Assembly: GCF_013106755.1 (NCBI RefSeq)
Contig: NZ_WHPF01000020.1
Coordinates: 1 to 64,000, forward strand
Length of the DNA stretch: 64,000 nucleotides
Source of the DNA: Limnovirga soli
GTDB lineage: Bacteria; Bacteroidota; Bacteroidia; Chitinophagales; Chitinophagaceae
Reading direction: 5' to 3'
A program made the position numbers and the translations under genes. Below, one piece after another: positions 46,443-55,277 of this stretch. Below the pieces are notes generated by a model, which saw nothing but the letters and a program-made list of their open reading frames with translations, made no database searches and had not been told where the DNA came from. Position 1 is the stretch's first letter. The number at the start of each line of letters is the position of its first letter.

Positions 46443-47525
46443 ATGGCAATCCAAGTAAAGAAAACAGAAATTATGTCGCAAAAAGCAAGCAGATGCTGCA
46501 TGAAAGTCAGTACAGTATTGGTTTTCCTGTTATTATTACAGGCTGGTAAAGCCCAATACAATTTTAGCGGACTAGATAGTAAGCTGAGCCAGTATCAAAA
46601 ACAGTTGGGTGGCAATGTGGCTACCCTAATTTATAAGAATGGTGCCATTATATACAATAAAAGCCTTGGCGATTTTACTGCAACAACACCTGCGCCAATA
46701 GCCAGTTGCAGCAAATGGTTAACTGCTGCATTGGTTATGCAATTTGTAGATGAGGGCAAACTCTCGTTAGACGATTATGTAAGCAAATACCTGCCCATTT
46801 TTAAAGATTATGGCAAGGGGTATATTACCATAAGGCAATGCTTATCGCACACAACCGGTATTGAAGGCGATCCGATAGGGCTGGCTGGCTTTATAAAATT
46901 AAGCCGTTATAAATCGTTGGCAGATGAAGTGGACGATTTTGCAGCCAAACATAATATACAGGATAACCCAGGCGTGGCGTTTAGATATAGCACCATTGGA
47001 TTAAATATTGCGGCCAGGGTATTGGAAGTAATAAGTAAAAGGCCTTTTGATAAGCTGATGCTGGAAAAAATGTTTAGACCGTTAAATATGAAAAACAGCA
47101 GTTTTACTACAGAATTTGAAAGGGCAGTTAACCCAAGCGGCGGTTGCAGAAGCACTGCTATGGACTATATGAATTTTTTAAGTATGCTATTAAATAAGGG
47201 CATGTTTAATGGTAAAAGAATATTAAGTGAAAATGCAATTAATACCATGCAACAAGCCATCACCAAACCGGCAATGATTAAGTATACGCCCCCTTCAGCA
47301 AAAGGGTATGATTATGCTTTAGGGGAGTGGGTATTGGCAACCGATGAAAAAGGAAAAAGCACTATTGTAAGCAGTCCTGGCTTATTTGGCACATGGCCAT
47401 ATATTGATATTGTAAGGGGGTATGCAGCCATATTTTTTGTAAAAAATTTAGAAATTGAGCAAAGGCAGCCAATGTATACTGACCTAAGAAATGAAATTGA
47501 GCAACAAATACTGCCACTTAATTAA
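46443..47525 (+). CDS. Exported serine hydrolase of the class C beta-lactamase/PBP family
   Basis: The 360-residue protein has an N-terminal export signal (STVLVFLLLLQAGKAQ), the active-site SxxK as ASCSKW, YSTIGLNIAARVLE as the YxN-type block, and HTTGIEGDP. It resembles esterase or D-aminopeptidase-type members of the family (pfam Beta-lactamase) and is not a proven antibiotic resistance enzyme. Three in-frame ATGs (46443, 46473, 46500) are possible; the third gives the cleanest signal peptide. The next gene follows after 21 bp. Confidence 0.85.
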   Translation: MAIQVKKTEIMSQKASRCCMKVSTVLVFLLLLQAGKAQYNFSGLDSKLSQYQKQLGGNVATLIYKNGAIIYNKSLGDFTATTPAPIASCSKWLTAALVMQFVDEGKLSLDDYVSKYLPIFKDYGKGYITIRQCLSHTTGIEGDPIGLAGFIKLSRYKSLADEVDDFAAKHNIQDNPGVAFRYSTIGLNIAARVLEVISKRPFDKLMLEKMFRPLNMKNSSFTTEFERAVNPSGGCRSTAMDYMNFLSMLLNKGMFNGKRILSENAINTMQQAITKPAMIKYTPPSAKGYDYALGEWVLATDEKGKSTIVSSPGLFGTWPYIDIVRGYAAIFFVKNLEIEQRQPMYTDLRNEIEQQILPLN

Positions 47526-47546
47526 CAGGCCTTAAAAAGCATTTGT

Positions 47547-47888
47547 ATGTACGAGAACAAAAGAGAAAAACTGGCCAGCAAAAGTGTATATTATCAAAGA
47601 TTGGGTAGCAATTTTATGTATATGCTACTAATCTTGAGCATTTGCCTTGGTATTGGCATACTTGGCTATCATTATACCGCCAATATAGCCTGGCTTGATG
47701 CATTACATAATGCATCGATGATTTTAGCAGGAATGGGCCCGGTGGTGGCTATAGAAACTGATGCCGGAAAATGGTTCTCTTCTTTTTATGCCTTATTTAG
47801 TGGTGTGGCCTTTATTACCAATATTGGCTTTTTTATGGCCCCGGCGGTGCACCGCTTTTTTCATAAGCTTCATTTGCAGGAGCAATAG
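47547..47888 (+). CDS. Small membrane protein resembling a 2-TM ion channel fold
   Basis: The 113-residue protein has membrane helices at about 22-43 and 76-98, with an amphipathic loop between (WLDALHNASMILAGMGPVVAIETDAGKWFSSFYALFSGVAF). This layout and the ETDAGKWFSSFYALFSG segment resemble bacterial two-helix K+ channels (Ion_trans_2), but the TVGYG filter is replaced by LAGMGPV. It is probably cotranscribed with the serine hydrolase. Function unknown. Confidence 0.65.
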   Translation: MYENKREKLASKSVYYQRLGSNFMYMLLILSICLGIGILGYHYTANIAWLDALHNASMILAGMGPVVAIETDAGKWFSSFYALFSGVAFITNIGFFMAPAVHRFFHKLHLQEQ

Positions 47889-47897
47889 TTTTGGCCG

Positions 47898-48458
47898 TTA
47901 TACCCGGGGTTTCCAGGGTATTTCGGGTACTTCTAATAAATGGGCTATGTATCTGGACAAAACAAACAAATAATCGCTAAGGCGGTTAAGGTATTTTATA
48001 ACCAGTGGTTCTACAAATAAATCGTGTTGCTGTATGTTTACACACAAACGTTCGGCCCTTCTGCATACACAGCGTGCTATATGGGCAGTAGATATGGCCT
48101 GATGGCCGCCGGGCAATACAAAGAATTTCATGGTAGGCAGCACTTCATTCATGGCATCCATTTCATTTTCCAATAACACTACATCAGCTTCTTTTAAATC
48201 GGGGATTTTCATAAGTGGCTCCTTATCAGGATCGCAGGCTAGAGAAGAACCGATGGTAAAAAGCCTGTCCTGAATTTCTTTTAGCATTTGCTTGCTGTGC
48301 ACATTGGTGAGATAATCGCTTACCAGCCCTATATAAGAATTAAGTTCATCTACCGTGCCATAGGTTTCTATGCGTATATGGTTTTTATGCACTTTGGTAC
48401 CGCCTATTAAACTGGTTTTACCAGTATCGCCTGTTTTGGTATATATTTTAAATGACAT
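47898..48458 (-). CDS. PduO-type corrinoid adenosyltransferase
   Basis: This transfers the adenosyl group of ATP to cobalamin. The 186-residue protein has the PduO N-terminal signature KIYTKTGDTGKTSLIGGTKVHKNHIRIETYGTVDELNSYIGL, and the LPGGHQAISTAHIARCVCRRAERL motif of the active site. It stands alone; no other cobalamin genes are near. Confidence 0.93.
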   Translation of the reverse strand: MSFKIYTKTGDTGKTSLIGGTKVHKNHIRIETYGTVDELNSYIGLVSDYLTNVHSKQMLKEIQDRLFTIGSSLACDPDKEPLMKIPDLKEADVVLLENEMDAMNEVLPTMKFFVLPGGHQAISTAHIARCVCRRAERLCVNIQQHDLFVEPLVIKYLNRLSDYLFVLSRYIAHLLEVPEIPWKPRV

Positions 48459-48590
48459 GGTTGTTTTTTTGAGCTGTATTTATTTGCAAATACATTTTGC
48501 TGTATTGTTACATTCAAAACACAGAATTGTTTAAAGCTATTTAAGTTTAAGCAGGTATGCTATGTATTTATTGCTGCATATTGCGTTACA

Positions 48591-48610
48591 GTACAAGTGT
48601 GCGACGCAAG
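48591..48610. repeat. Dispersed repeat, single right-type arm
   Basis: GTACAAGTGTGCGACGCAAG, followed by TAAAGCC and then TTGCCGGG about 20 bases on. The preceding TTGCTGCATATTGCGTTACA mirrors the interior block seen beside other arms. Confidence 0.82.
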
Positions 48611-48696
48611 TAAAGCCTAATGCTTTGCTGTTGCCGGGTCCCTACTTAGTTTTTCATTTATACAAAAATAACTTACTGGTGGGGCTAAAATAAAAA

Positions 48697-48718
48697 TGGG
48701 GAGACTAACATCTCCCCA
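48697..48718 (-). terminator. Terminator after the ABC ATPase gene
   Basis: The stem TGGGGAGA/TCTCCCCA with a 6-nt loop, followed on the minus strand by TTTTTATTTTA, 25 bp past the stop. Confidence 0.88.
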
Positions 48719-48742
48719 CCTTTTCCACTAATATGTTTTTAC

Positions 48743-49447
48743 CTATGCATGTGCATTGGTAGGTTCTTTTACATTATCGCTTTCAATAACGCCATCTCTT
48801 AAACGCACTACCCTTTTGGCATATGCTGCAATATCTTCTTCGTGTGTTACCAGCACCACTGTATTACCAGCGGCCTGTATTTGGCTAAATATTTCCATTA
48901 CCTCTACTGATGTTTTAGAATCGAGGTTACCTGTTGGTTCATCGGCCAATAAAATGGAGGGATTGTTTACCAGCGCACGGGCAATGGCCACACGTTGTAT
49001 TTGACCACCACTCATTTCGTTAGGTTTGTGGTGGCTTCTTGATGACAGACCAACTTTTTCTAAAGCTATCATGGCCCTTTCTGTTCTATCTTTTCTATTT
49101 ACACCTGCATATACCAATGGCAATGCCACATTTTCTGCAGCAGTAAGCCTTGGCAACAAATTAAATTGCTGAAATACAAAGCCTATTTCTTTGTTTCGTA
49201 CATCGGCCAAATCATCATCTGTCATTTTACTAACATCGTGGCCATTTAAAATATATGTACCGCTGGTGGGCGTATCTAAACAGCCAATCATATTCATGAG
49301 TGTACTTTTACCACTACCACTTGGACCCATAAGTGCTACATATTCGTTTCTGAAAATGTCTAGCGATAATCCTTTTAAAACCGTTAATGAGTTACTACCC
49401 ATGTAGTAAGTTTTTATAATGGTTTCCAGATGTATTACTGATTGCAT
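48743..49447 (-). CDS. ABC transporter ATPase of the LolD/MacB family
   Basis: The 234-residue ATPase has Walker [10 protein letters not shown] (about 41-49), the Q loop [18 protein letters not shown], signature [15 protein letters not shown], Walker [12 protein letters not shown], and a His switch. The [10 protein letters not shown] and GNLDSKTS segments place it in the LolD/MacB/FtsE group, which works with MacB/FtsX-type permeases. No permease gene is adjacent. It follows gatC by 38 bp, so both may share a promoter. Confidence 0.92.
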   Translation of the reverse strand: MQSVIHLETIIKTYYMGSNSLTVLKGLSLDIFRNEYVALMGPSGSGKSTLMNMIGCLDTPTSGTYILNGHDVSKMTDDDLADVRNKEIGFVFQQFNLLPRLTAAENVALPLVYAGVNRKDRTERAMIALEKVGLSSRSHHKPNEMSGGQIQRVAIARALVNNPSILLADEPTGNLDSKTSVEVMEIFSQIQAAGNTVVLVTHEEDIAAYAKRVVRLRDGVIESDNVKEPTNAHA

Positions 49448-49485
49448 GAATTAGAATTTTTAGATATGCTTATTTTACGCTGCAG

Positions 49486-49776
49486 TTATTTTTTTATAAC
49501 CTTAGGTACTTTAAAAAATGTTTTATCGGTAGCCGGGGCATTAAGCATAGCTTCTTCCCTGGTAATTGAACCTTGCACTATGTCATCCCTAAGCACATTT
49601 ACTTCGGTACTCATATGTTGCAGCGGTTGTACGCCGGTTGTATCAACTTCACCAAGTTTTTCTACAAATGAGATGATGCTTTGCAAATCCTGCTCCAAAG
49701 CATTTTTTTCCTCATCTGTAAAATGAAGCCTTGATAGGTGAGCCAGGTTTTCTACCATGGTTTTGTTTACTTCCAT
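49486..49776 (-). CDS. gatC: Asp-tRNA(Asn)/Glu-tRNA(Gln) amidotransferase subunit C
   Basis: The 96-residue protein is the GatC scaffold of the amidotransferase that makes Gln-tRNA or Asn-tRNA. The segments NLAHLSRLHFTDEEKNALEQDLQSIISFVEKLGEVDT and LRDDIVQGSITREEAMLNAP are diagnostic. gatA and gatB are not here. A possible -7 box (TATTTTTG at 49782-49789) lies only 5 nt from the ATG. Confidence 0.93.
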   Translation of the reverse strand: MEVNKTMVENLAHLSRLHFTDEEKNALEQDLQSIISFVEKLGEVDTTGVQPLQHMSTEVNVLRDDIVQGSITREEAMLNAPATDKTFFKVPKVIKK

Positions 49777-49781
49777 AATAA

Positions 49782-49789
49782 CAAAAATA
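49782..49789 (-). promoter_or_regulatory. -7 box very close to the gatC start
   Basis: TATTTTTG on the minus strand, 5 nt before the gatC ATG. If real, the mRNA would be leaderless. No -33 box is seen. Confidence 0.3.
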
Positions 49790-49960
49790 AATCTTACCTG
49801 TTAGAAAGCCCTAAAAAAAGTAACAACGGCAAATACTTTGTATTGTACCATTGTTTTAACTGATGAGCATGAGAATTTGTTATTAGAGGTAATTTTATCC
49901 TTAAGGGGCAATAAAGCATTAGTACAAATCCTTGCAGTAGTTGCGGCTATCCGTTACTAC

Positions 49961-49997
49961 TCCGCCACACCCCCTAACCCCCTTACAGGGGGAACCG
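49961..49997. repeat. GC-rich REP-like palindrome
   Basis: CCCCCT/AGGGGG flanked by further C- and G-rich blocks forms a short hairpin (about 49975-49995) in an otherwise AT-rich 470-bp gap between gatC and the response regulator. It reads CCCCTAACCCCCTT-ACAGGG on the plus strand, similar to short dispersed palindromes I know from Bacteroidota. There is no other copy in this window. The rest of 49790-50229 shows nothing I can name. Confidence 0.5.
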
Positions 49998-50229
49998 CCA
50001 TCGCACATATGCTTCAGCGGGGTATACACTGCTATCCGCCTGCCCATCGGCAACATAATTAATACAAGCAGCAAAAAGTTGGTACAATTACGATGGAATT
50101 ATAAAGATTGCTTTTTGTTAAAAATTTCATAGGCAATGAAAATTGGGTATGCCTGGTTTTGATAAAGAATAATCAGCAATTGTTTAACTGTTAGCCAAAT
50201 ATGTATGAATAAATATGAATTTTTTAATG

Positions 50230-50237
50230 TAGGTTTG
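50230..50237 (+). promoter_or_regulatory. -7 box of the response regulator gene
   Basis: TAGGTTTG, 13 nt before the ATG at 50251. No clear -33 box. Confidence 0.35.
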
Positions 50238-50250
50238 AAAACCGACTAAT

Positions 50251-51630
50251 ATGAAACAGGAAACAATATCCATTTATATTGTAGAAGATGATGCCGTATA
50301 CAGTGCTGTGCTTGGCCATTTTCTATCATTAAATCCTGATTTTAAAGTAAAAAAATTTTTTACCGCAAAGGAGTTTTTGGCTGCCCTACCTGATAAGCCA
50401 GATATTGTTACACTTGACTATACATTACCAGACTCAAACGGAGATCAATTGCTGGCAAAGGTGAAGGAGGTTAGTCCGGCCACCAAAGTAATTATTATAT
50501 CGGGTCAGGAGGATATTAAAATTGCCATTGACCTTTTTAAAAAAGGTGCAAACGATTATATAGTTAAAGATGCAGATACGCAGGAAAGATTATGGCTTTC
50601 TATAAACCAGCTTAGGGAAAATATTGCCTTAAAAAAGGAAGTAGCCAATCTGCAGCAGGAAGTACAAAGCAAATACAATTTTCAAAATGCGATTATTGGA
50701 AATAGCTATCCGCTAAAAAGTGTTTTTGCTTTAATGGAAAAGGCGGCTTCTACAAATATTACAGTTTCAATAACAGGCGAAACAGGAACTGGTAAAGACC
50801 TGGTAGCAAAAGCTATACATTTTAATAGCGATAAGCGAAAGGCACCTTTTGTTCCTGTAAACGTGGCTGCTATACCAAGAGAGCTTTTAGAGAGTGAGTT
50901 GTTTGGGCACGAAAAAGGCGCTTTTACAGGTGCCATTTCAAGGCGCATTGGCAAGTTTGAAGAAGCAAATAACGGCACTTTGTTTCTTGATGAAATTGGC
51001 GAAATGGATATTAGCATGCAGGCCAAACTGCTTAGGGTTTTACAGGAACAGGAAATTACCCGTGTAGGTAGTAATGAATTGCTTAAGATTAATGTTCGCA
51101 TTATTGTTGCTACACACAGGAACTTAATGGACCAGGTAAAAAAAGGAAAATTTAGGGAAGATTTATTTTACCGGTTATTGGGTTTACCTATTCATTTACC
51201 TCCATTAAGAGAAAGGGGAAGCGATATTATTTTAATTGCCAAACATTTTATTGACAAGTTTTGTACTGAGAATAATCTAGGCAAAAAAAGCCTGGATATT
51301 GCGGCAAAGAAAAAATTGATGTTGTATTCTTTTCCAGGAAATATAAGGGAATTGAAATCAGTTGTGGAACTCGCATCTGTTATGAGTGAGGGTGAAGAAA
51401 TAAATGAAACCCATATTCAGCTCAACTCGAATATGAATAATGAAATTAATTCGGTTACTGAAACATTAACGTTAAAACAATTTACCTCGCAATTAATACA
51501 GCATTACCTGGACACGAATGAATATGATGTACTTAAAGTTGCTGAAATACTTGATGTTGGCAAATCTACCATTTACCGTATGGTTAATAATAATGAATTA
51601 AAACTACAAAGGAATACAGATAATAAATAA
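50251..51630 (+). CDS. Sigma-54-dependent response regulator (NtrC family)
   Basis: The 459-residue protein has a receiver domain (phosphoacceptor Asp about 56 in VTLDYTLP), a AAA+ domain with Walker A GETGTGKD (176-183), the sigma-54 contact loop GAFTGA (223-228) and Walker B LFLDEIGE, and a C-terminal Fis-type helix-turn-helix (YDVLKVAEILDVGKSTIYRMV). It therefore activates RpoN-dependent promoters when phosphorylated. No histidine kinase is next to it; an HPt gene follows 2 bp later. Confidence 0.94.
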   Translation: MKQETISIYIVEDDAVYSAVLGHFLSLNPDFKVKKFFTAKEFLAALPDKPDIVTLDYTLPDSNGDQLLAKVKEVSPATKVIIISGQEDIKIAIDLFKKGANDYIVKDADTQERLWLSINQLRENIALKKEVANLQQEVQSKYNFQNAIIGNSYPLKSVFALMEKAASTNITVSITGETGTGKDLVAKAIHFNSDKRKAPFVPVNVAAIPRELLESELFGHEKGAFTGAISRRIGKFEEANNGTLFLDEIGEMDISMQAKLLRVLQEQEITRVGSNELLKINVRIIVATHRNLMDQVKKGKFREDLFYRLLGLPIHLPPLRERGSDIILIAKHFIDKFCTENNLGKKSLDIAAKKKLMLYSFPGNIRELKSVVELASVMSEGEEINETHIQLNSNMNNEINSVTETLTLKQFTSQLIQHYLDTNEYDVLKVAEILDVGKSTIYRMVNNNELKLQRNTDNK

Positions 51631-51632
51631 CA

Positions 51633-51986
51633 ATGACAACAGCACCCAGGATTTATAAGCTTGACAGGCTTAATGAAATTGACAACTCAGACGAACTATT
51701 TATTCTTTCTATTGTACAGGTTTTTTTAGAAAATGCACCTATAACCACCAACAACCTGGTGTTGGCTTTAAATGATAATAATCTTGAAATGATTTATTTC
51801 TGGGCACATAAACTTAAATCGAATATCAATCTCTTTTGTATTGAAAGCATTATGACAGAAATTAAAAACCTTGAGCAGTTTGCAAAAACAAATACCAATA
51901 CAGATCAAATTCCCGGGTTGGTTAAATTAGTGAACGAAGTAATGCAGCAGGCAATAACAGAAATAAAAACGGACTTTAAATTATAA
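51633..51986 (+). CDS. Histidine phosphotransfer (HPt) domain protein
   Basis: The 117-residue all-helical protein has the HPt phosphohistidine in FWAHKLKSNINLF (His about 55) with the following Lys and Ser typical of the motif. It starts 2 bp after the response regulator, so it is the likely phosphodonor for it. A hybrid kinase elsewhere must supply the phosphate. Confidence 0.85.
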   Translation: MTTAPRIYKLDRLNEIDNSDELFILSIVQVFLENAPITTNNLVLALNDNNLEMIYFWAHKLKSNINLFCIESIMTEIKNLEQFAKTNTNTDQIPGLVKLVNEVMQQAITEIKTDFKL

Positions 51987-52013
51987 TTTTTTTCAGGCGC
52001 CCTATGCTTTGCA

Positions 52014-52033
52014 GTACAAGTGTGCGACGCAAG
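52014..52033. repeat. Dispersed repeat, single right-type arm
   Basis: GTACAAGTGTGCGACGCAAG, followed by TAAAGC and GCCTGGCCC. It lies between two convergent genes, before their shared terminator. Confidence 0.82.
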
Positions 52034-52071
52034 TAAAGCATCATTATTAACTGAAGCCTGGCCCAAAAAAG

Positions 52072-52100
52072 AAATGCCGCAATAATTTATTGCGGCATTT
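52072..52100. terminator. Bidirectional terminator between HPt and lipoprotein genes
   Basis: A 14-bp palindrome (AAATGCCGCAATAA/TTATTGCGGCATTT) with A and T runs on each side, ending both convergent units. Confidence 0.85.
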
Positions 52101-52118
52101 TTATAAATGACAAGAACA

Positions 52119-53015
52119 TTATTTTTTGGTAAATGACTCTTCTACTAACCTGCCAAAACCTAAAGTATTTTTATACTCGGTAATAAAGTGCATGGTATGT
52201 TCTGCGGAATTATAGTCTTTTGCATGCACAACAAATGAACCAGGTGCAATAGAAGCAGCCAATATATCATTGGGTTCTATAGTGGAGATGGTGTGAGTAA
52301 GTGTATCAAAAGTAATTTTGTATTTCCAGCCCAGTGCTCCACTATTGGAATAATCGAGATAAGCCAGTGTTTTATTGATAGGTAATAGTGCTTTGGGGCT
52401 GTACGCAGATAAATCGTTGGTGCTATCGAGAATGCCTGTGCCCCCTGTACCTTCAACATAATTTACTTCTCCATTATAGTTTTTACGGGTACCTGTTAAA
52501 TCGTATGTGCCTGATAACTCATTTCCTATAAAATGGTAATAGATCGTATTTAAATCGGGGCTGATGGTTTTTGTTCCGGCTTCTGTTAAAGTAATGGGAA
52601 GCATATAATTTTTGGAAGGATCTATTTTTGCTTCTATGAACTGGATGTAAAACTCTATACTTGAAGCGCCTGCCGGGATAGTTGCCGATGTAGCTGACAA
52701 AATATAAGCATCTGATGGAAGTGCTTCGTATTGCAGGGTATTGCTATCGTTATAATTGGTACGTTTAGTATCATTAACGGCCACTTTAACCACCAAAGAA
52801 TCTGACAAAGCAAAAACGGAAACCACATTAACACTAAATTGTAGTTTAAGCGTATCCTCTACAAAATTTAGTGTGGCATTATTGAAATAGTTTAAACCGC
52901 TAAAAGGTATTTGCACATAGGTGGTAGACGTTGCAGGACTTGTTGATGAACTGGATTTTTTACAGGAAGCAACTACCAATAAAAAAACCGGCAACACAAA
53001 AAATAATTTTTTCAT
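52119..53015 (-). CDS. DUF1735-type SusCD-associated lipoprotein
   Basis: The 298-residue protein has a lipoprotein signal (LLVVASC, Cys about 18) and an Ig-like N-terminal domain with the motif YNDSNTLQYEALPSDAYIL, shared with the lipoprotein at 55.5 kb. A C-terminal strand-rich domain (SGTYDLTGTRKNY ...) follows. Such proteins are surface glycan- or ligand-binding partners of SusC/SusD. It lies 8 kb from susC and has its own promoter. Confidence 0.78.
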   Translation of the reverse strand: MKKLFFVLPVFLLVVASCKKSSSSTSPATSTTYVQIPFSGLNYFNNATLNFVEDTLKLQFSVNVVSVFALSDSLVVKVAVNDTKRTNYNDSNTLQYEALPSDAYILSATSATIPAGASSIEFYIQFIEAKIDPSKNYMLPITLTEAGTKTISPDLNTIYYHFIGNELSGTYDLTGTRKNYNGEVNYVEGTGGTGILDSTNDLSAYSPKALLPINKTLAYLDYSNSGALGWKYKITFDTLTHTISTIEPNDILAASIAPGSFVVHAKDYNSAEHTMHFITEYKNTLGFGRLVEESFTKK

Positions 53016-53149
53016 AAATAACTTTACAATAATGAAATAGAAAAAGGGAAGCTGAAAAATTATCTATTTAAGCTTTCAACTACCAGAACCATAATACCAA
53101 ATACAAAATCGGTTTATAAATACTACCTGTTTAATAAAAACTAAAGTGC

Positions 53150-53181
53150 CAAAAGTATTTAAACACCTGCATTTAAGCAAA
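53150..53181 (-). promoter_or_regulatory. Promoter of the DUF1735-type lipoprotein gene
   Basis: TTTG (53178-53181), 20 nt, TACTTTTG (53150-53157) on the minus strand. The leader would be about 130 nt. The rest of the 350-bp gap to 53364 holds nothing else I can name. Confidence 0.55.
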
Positions 53182-53364
53182 TGAATAAAGCCCGCTGGCG
53201 TTTTAATAAAAAACAAGCTGGCATTTTTACAAATATGGGTGATATGTGTAGCTTATGGTATAAAATAAAAATATTTAACAAGTGATTAGTAAAATTGGGT
53301 AAAAAATAAGCAAGGTTGTCGATACAAAACAGCACCTTTAAACACCAAACAGCAACTTAATACC

Positions 53365-54060
53365 ATGAAAAAGATTTTAGTTTTTTTTGCATTTTTACTT
53401 GTAGCAAAGTTTAACTATGCGCAATATTTAAATTATACCCTATATGAACTCTTGCACAAAGAGGACATGAAAGCTTCGCCTGTTGCTTTTGACAATCAAT
53501 ATTCCGGCATATTAGGCAATGGCTTTTTTACAGAAAACTGGCTAACTGGCAGGGCTTATACACCTATGAAAGTGTATAATAACCTTAAACTAAAATTTGA
53601 CGTTTATGCTAATAAAATATACATAAACAATCACGATACAATTTTTGATATAACCAATGCTGGTATAATTCAATTTGATTTATTTATTAACGAGAACGAC
53701 ACCACGAAATATAAAAGTTTTGTAAACGGCTTTAATTTTAATGAGGTTAAACCCGCAAAATTTGTTGAATTGCTGGCCGATGGGAAAATTATTTTTTTAC
53801 AATATCATCTAAAAAGTATGGAGGAGGTTTACGAAACAAGCCCCTATGATAAACAAAAGAAATTTCTTGATAAGAATAAATATTTTATTCTTACTGATGG
53901 TAAAGACGCAATGGAAGTAAATGTTGGCAGAAAAAATCTGGAAAAACTTTTAGCCCCGAAATGGGATGAAGTTAGTAAATATATAAAATCTCAATCGCTG
54001 AATACCAATAACGAGGATGGCTGGAAAAGAGCCATTGCTTATTATAACAATCTGCCGTAA
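53365..54060 (+). CDS. Exported protein of unknown function
   Basis: I do not recognise the family. The 231-residue protein has a clear signal peptide (MKKILVFFAFLLVAKFNYAQ) and no further membrane segment. The mature part alternates strands and turns (NNLKLKFDVYANKIYINNHDTIFDI), suggesting a beta-rich periplasmic or surface protein, with a charged C-terminal helix region. It lies between two lipoprotein genes on the opposite strand, converging on the TlpA-like gene with 8 bp between stops. Confidence 0.7.
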   Translation: MKKILVFFAFLLVAKFNYAQYLNYTLYELLHKEDMKASPVAFDNQYSGILGNGFFTENWLTGRAYTPMKVYNNLKLKFDVYANKIYINNHDTIFDITNAGIIQFDLFINENDTTKYKSFVNGFNFNEVKPAKFVELLADGKIIFLQYHLKSMEEVYETSPYDKQKKFLDKNKYFILTDGKDAMEVNVGRKNLEKLLAPKWDEVSKYIKSQSLNTNNEDGWKRAIAYYNNLP

Positions 54061-54068
54061 TTATTTTC

Positions 54069-55190
54069 TTACCGTATAAACTTTGTAATTACGCCGGTTA
54101 AAGAATCGGCGGGAATAGCTTTGGCTATAATAATCCCTTGTGGATTAACCAGAAAGTTAAATGGAATACTGTCAAACTTCAATGTATTTGCTGCTGCGCC
54201 CCGCCACATTTTCTCATCCATTAGTTGAATCCAGTGAATGTCATTTTTCCGTATAGCATCTAACCATATTTTCTTTTCATCATCAAGTGCTACACTAACC
54301 ATTTTAATTCTATCAGTTAAGGGGCTTTGCCATATATTCTTCATCGACTTGTTATAAGCTACACACTTATCACAATAAGTACTCCAAAATTCAAGCAGAT
54401 AATAATTACCTTGTAATTCGGCTGTTGAAAATAGGCGACCAGTTTCATCAGGTAAATTAATAGGTGGAAGGGTATCTCCAATTTGAAATTCTTCCCGGTA
54501 AATACTTAACATAGCGTAAACTTCGGTTTTTAATTGCATTATAGGCTTATAAACTGGAAAACGTTCAGATGCTTTATCAATAAAAACCTGTAAGTCATCA
54601 TGATGATTATCAAAATCAATAGTATTATATACTGCAATTAAAGCTGCTGCACTGCTTACCGTATCAGTATAAATCAGACTTCTGGAATATAAAGAATCAA
54701 AAATTGCCCTTACCTTTTCAAGGCCTAAAGGAGAAATTTTTGAAATATCTAAGTGCTGCCTATGTAGATTTGAATTATTCTTTTCAGCATCATTAATCGC
54801 ACCAAACAAAGCAGCCTGCTGTTCAGTAAAGGCCTTTAAAGAATTGCTAGCCGGTGAATTATAAATGGTATACTTACCATTTATATTATTAATATCAATT
54901 TGTATATCTGGTTTATCATTTATAAATTGATAAAAAAACGCACTTTCAGCAACCTTAATTTTATAAAGCCCTTCTTCGCTCCCATCAAAACCAAACATAA
55001 TTGAATGCTCCATATCAATAACCGTAGCCGAATCTATTAAAGCATCAGGTTCATCCAAAAAACCAATTTTATAAAGGAATATTTTCTTTCCTATTGCACC
55101 CTTTATTGCAATAGTTACCTTATTATTTTGCCTTTCTTTATCACAAGCAATAAAAACAAGTAGCAAAAAAATTACACTCAAATACTTCAT
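54069..55190 (-). CDS. TlpA-like thiol-disulfide lipoprotein with DUF4369-type N-domain
   Basis: The 373-residue protein has a lipoprotein signal (LLVFIAC, Cys about 16), an N-terminal DUF4369-like domain (about 22-110), a helical middle, and a C-terminal thioredoxin fold with FWSTYCDKCVAY (Cys about 273 and 276), and cis-Pro in SIPFNFLV. It is a periplasmic reductant or thiol exchange protein. Such lipoproteins commonly accompany SusC/SusD loci. Confidence 0.87.
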   Translation of the reverse strand: MKYLSVIFLLLVFIACDKERQNNKVTIAIKGAIGKKIFLYKIGFLDEPDALIDSATVIDMEHSIMFGFDGSEEGLYKIKVAESAFFYQFINDKPDIQIDINNINGKYTIYNSPASNSLKAFTEQQAALFGAINDAEKNNSNLHRQHLDISKISPLGLEKVRAIFDSLYSRSLIYTDTVSSAAALIAVYNTIDFDNHHDDLQVFIDKASERFPVYKPIMQLKTEVYAMLSIYREEFQIGDTLPPINLPDETGRLFSTAELQGNYYLLEFWSTYCDKCVAYNKSMKNIWQSPLTDRIKMVSVALDDEKKIWLDAIRKNDIHWIQLMDEKMWRGAAANTLKFDSIPFNFLVNPQGIIIAKAIPADSLTGVITKFIR

Positions 55191-55277
55191 AAAAATTACA
55201 ATTGTATAAGCCAGAACTTATCATTAACAGCACAAAATAAAGCGAAAATCGGGTTAAATAATTGGTCAATTTATATT

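Noticed and set aside
46443-47525. Antibiotic-resistance beta-lactamase
   Set aside because: The family motifs are shared with esterases and peptidases, and nothing in the sequence or context supports a resistance role.
48743-49447. The LolD/MacB-type ATPase as partner of the ABC-2 permease at 7.2 kb
   Set aside because: The ATPase subfamily pairs with MacB/FtsX-type permeases, and the genes are 40 kb apart.
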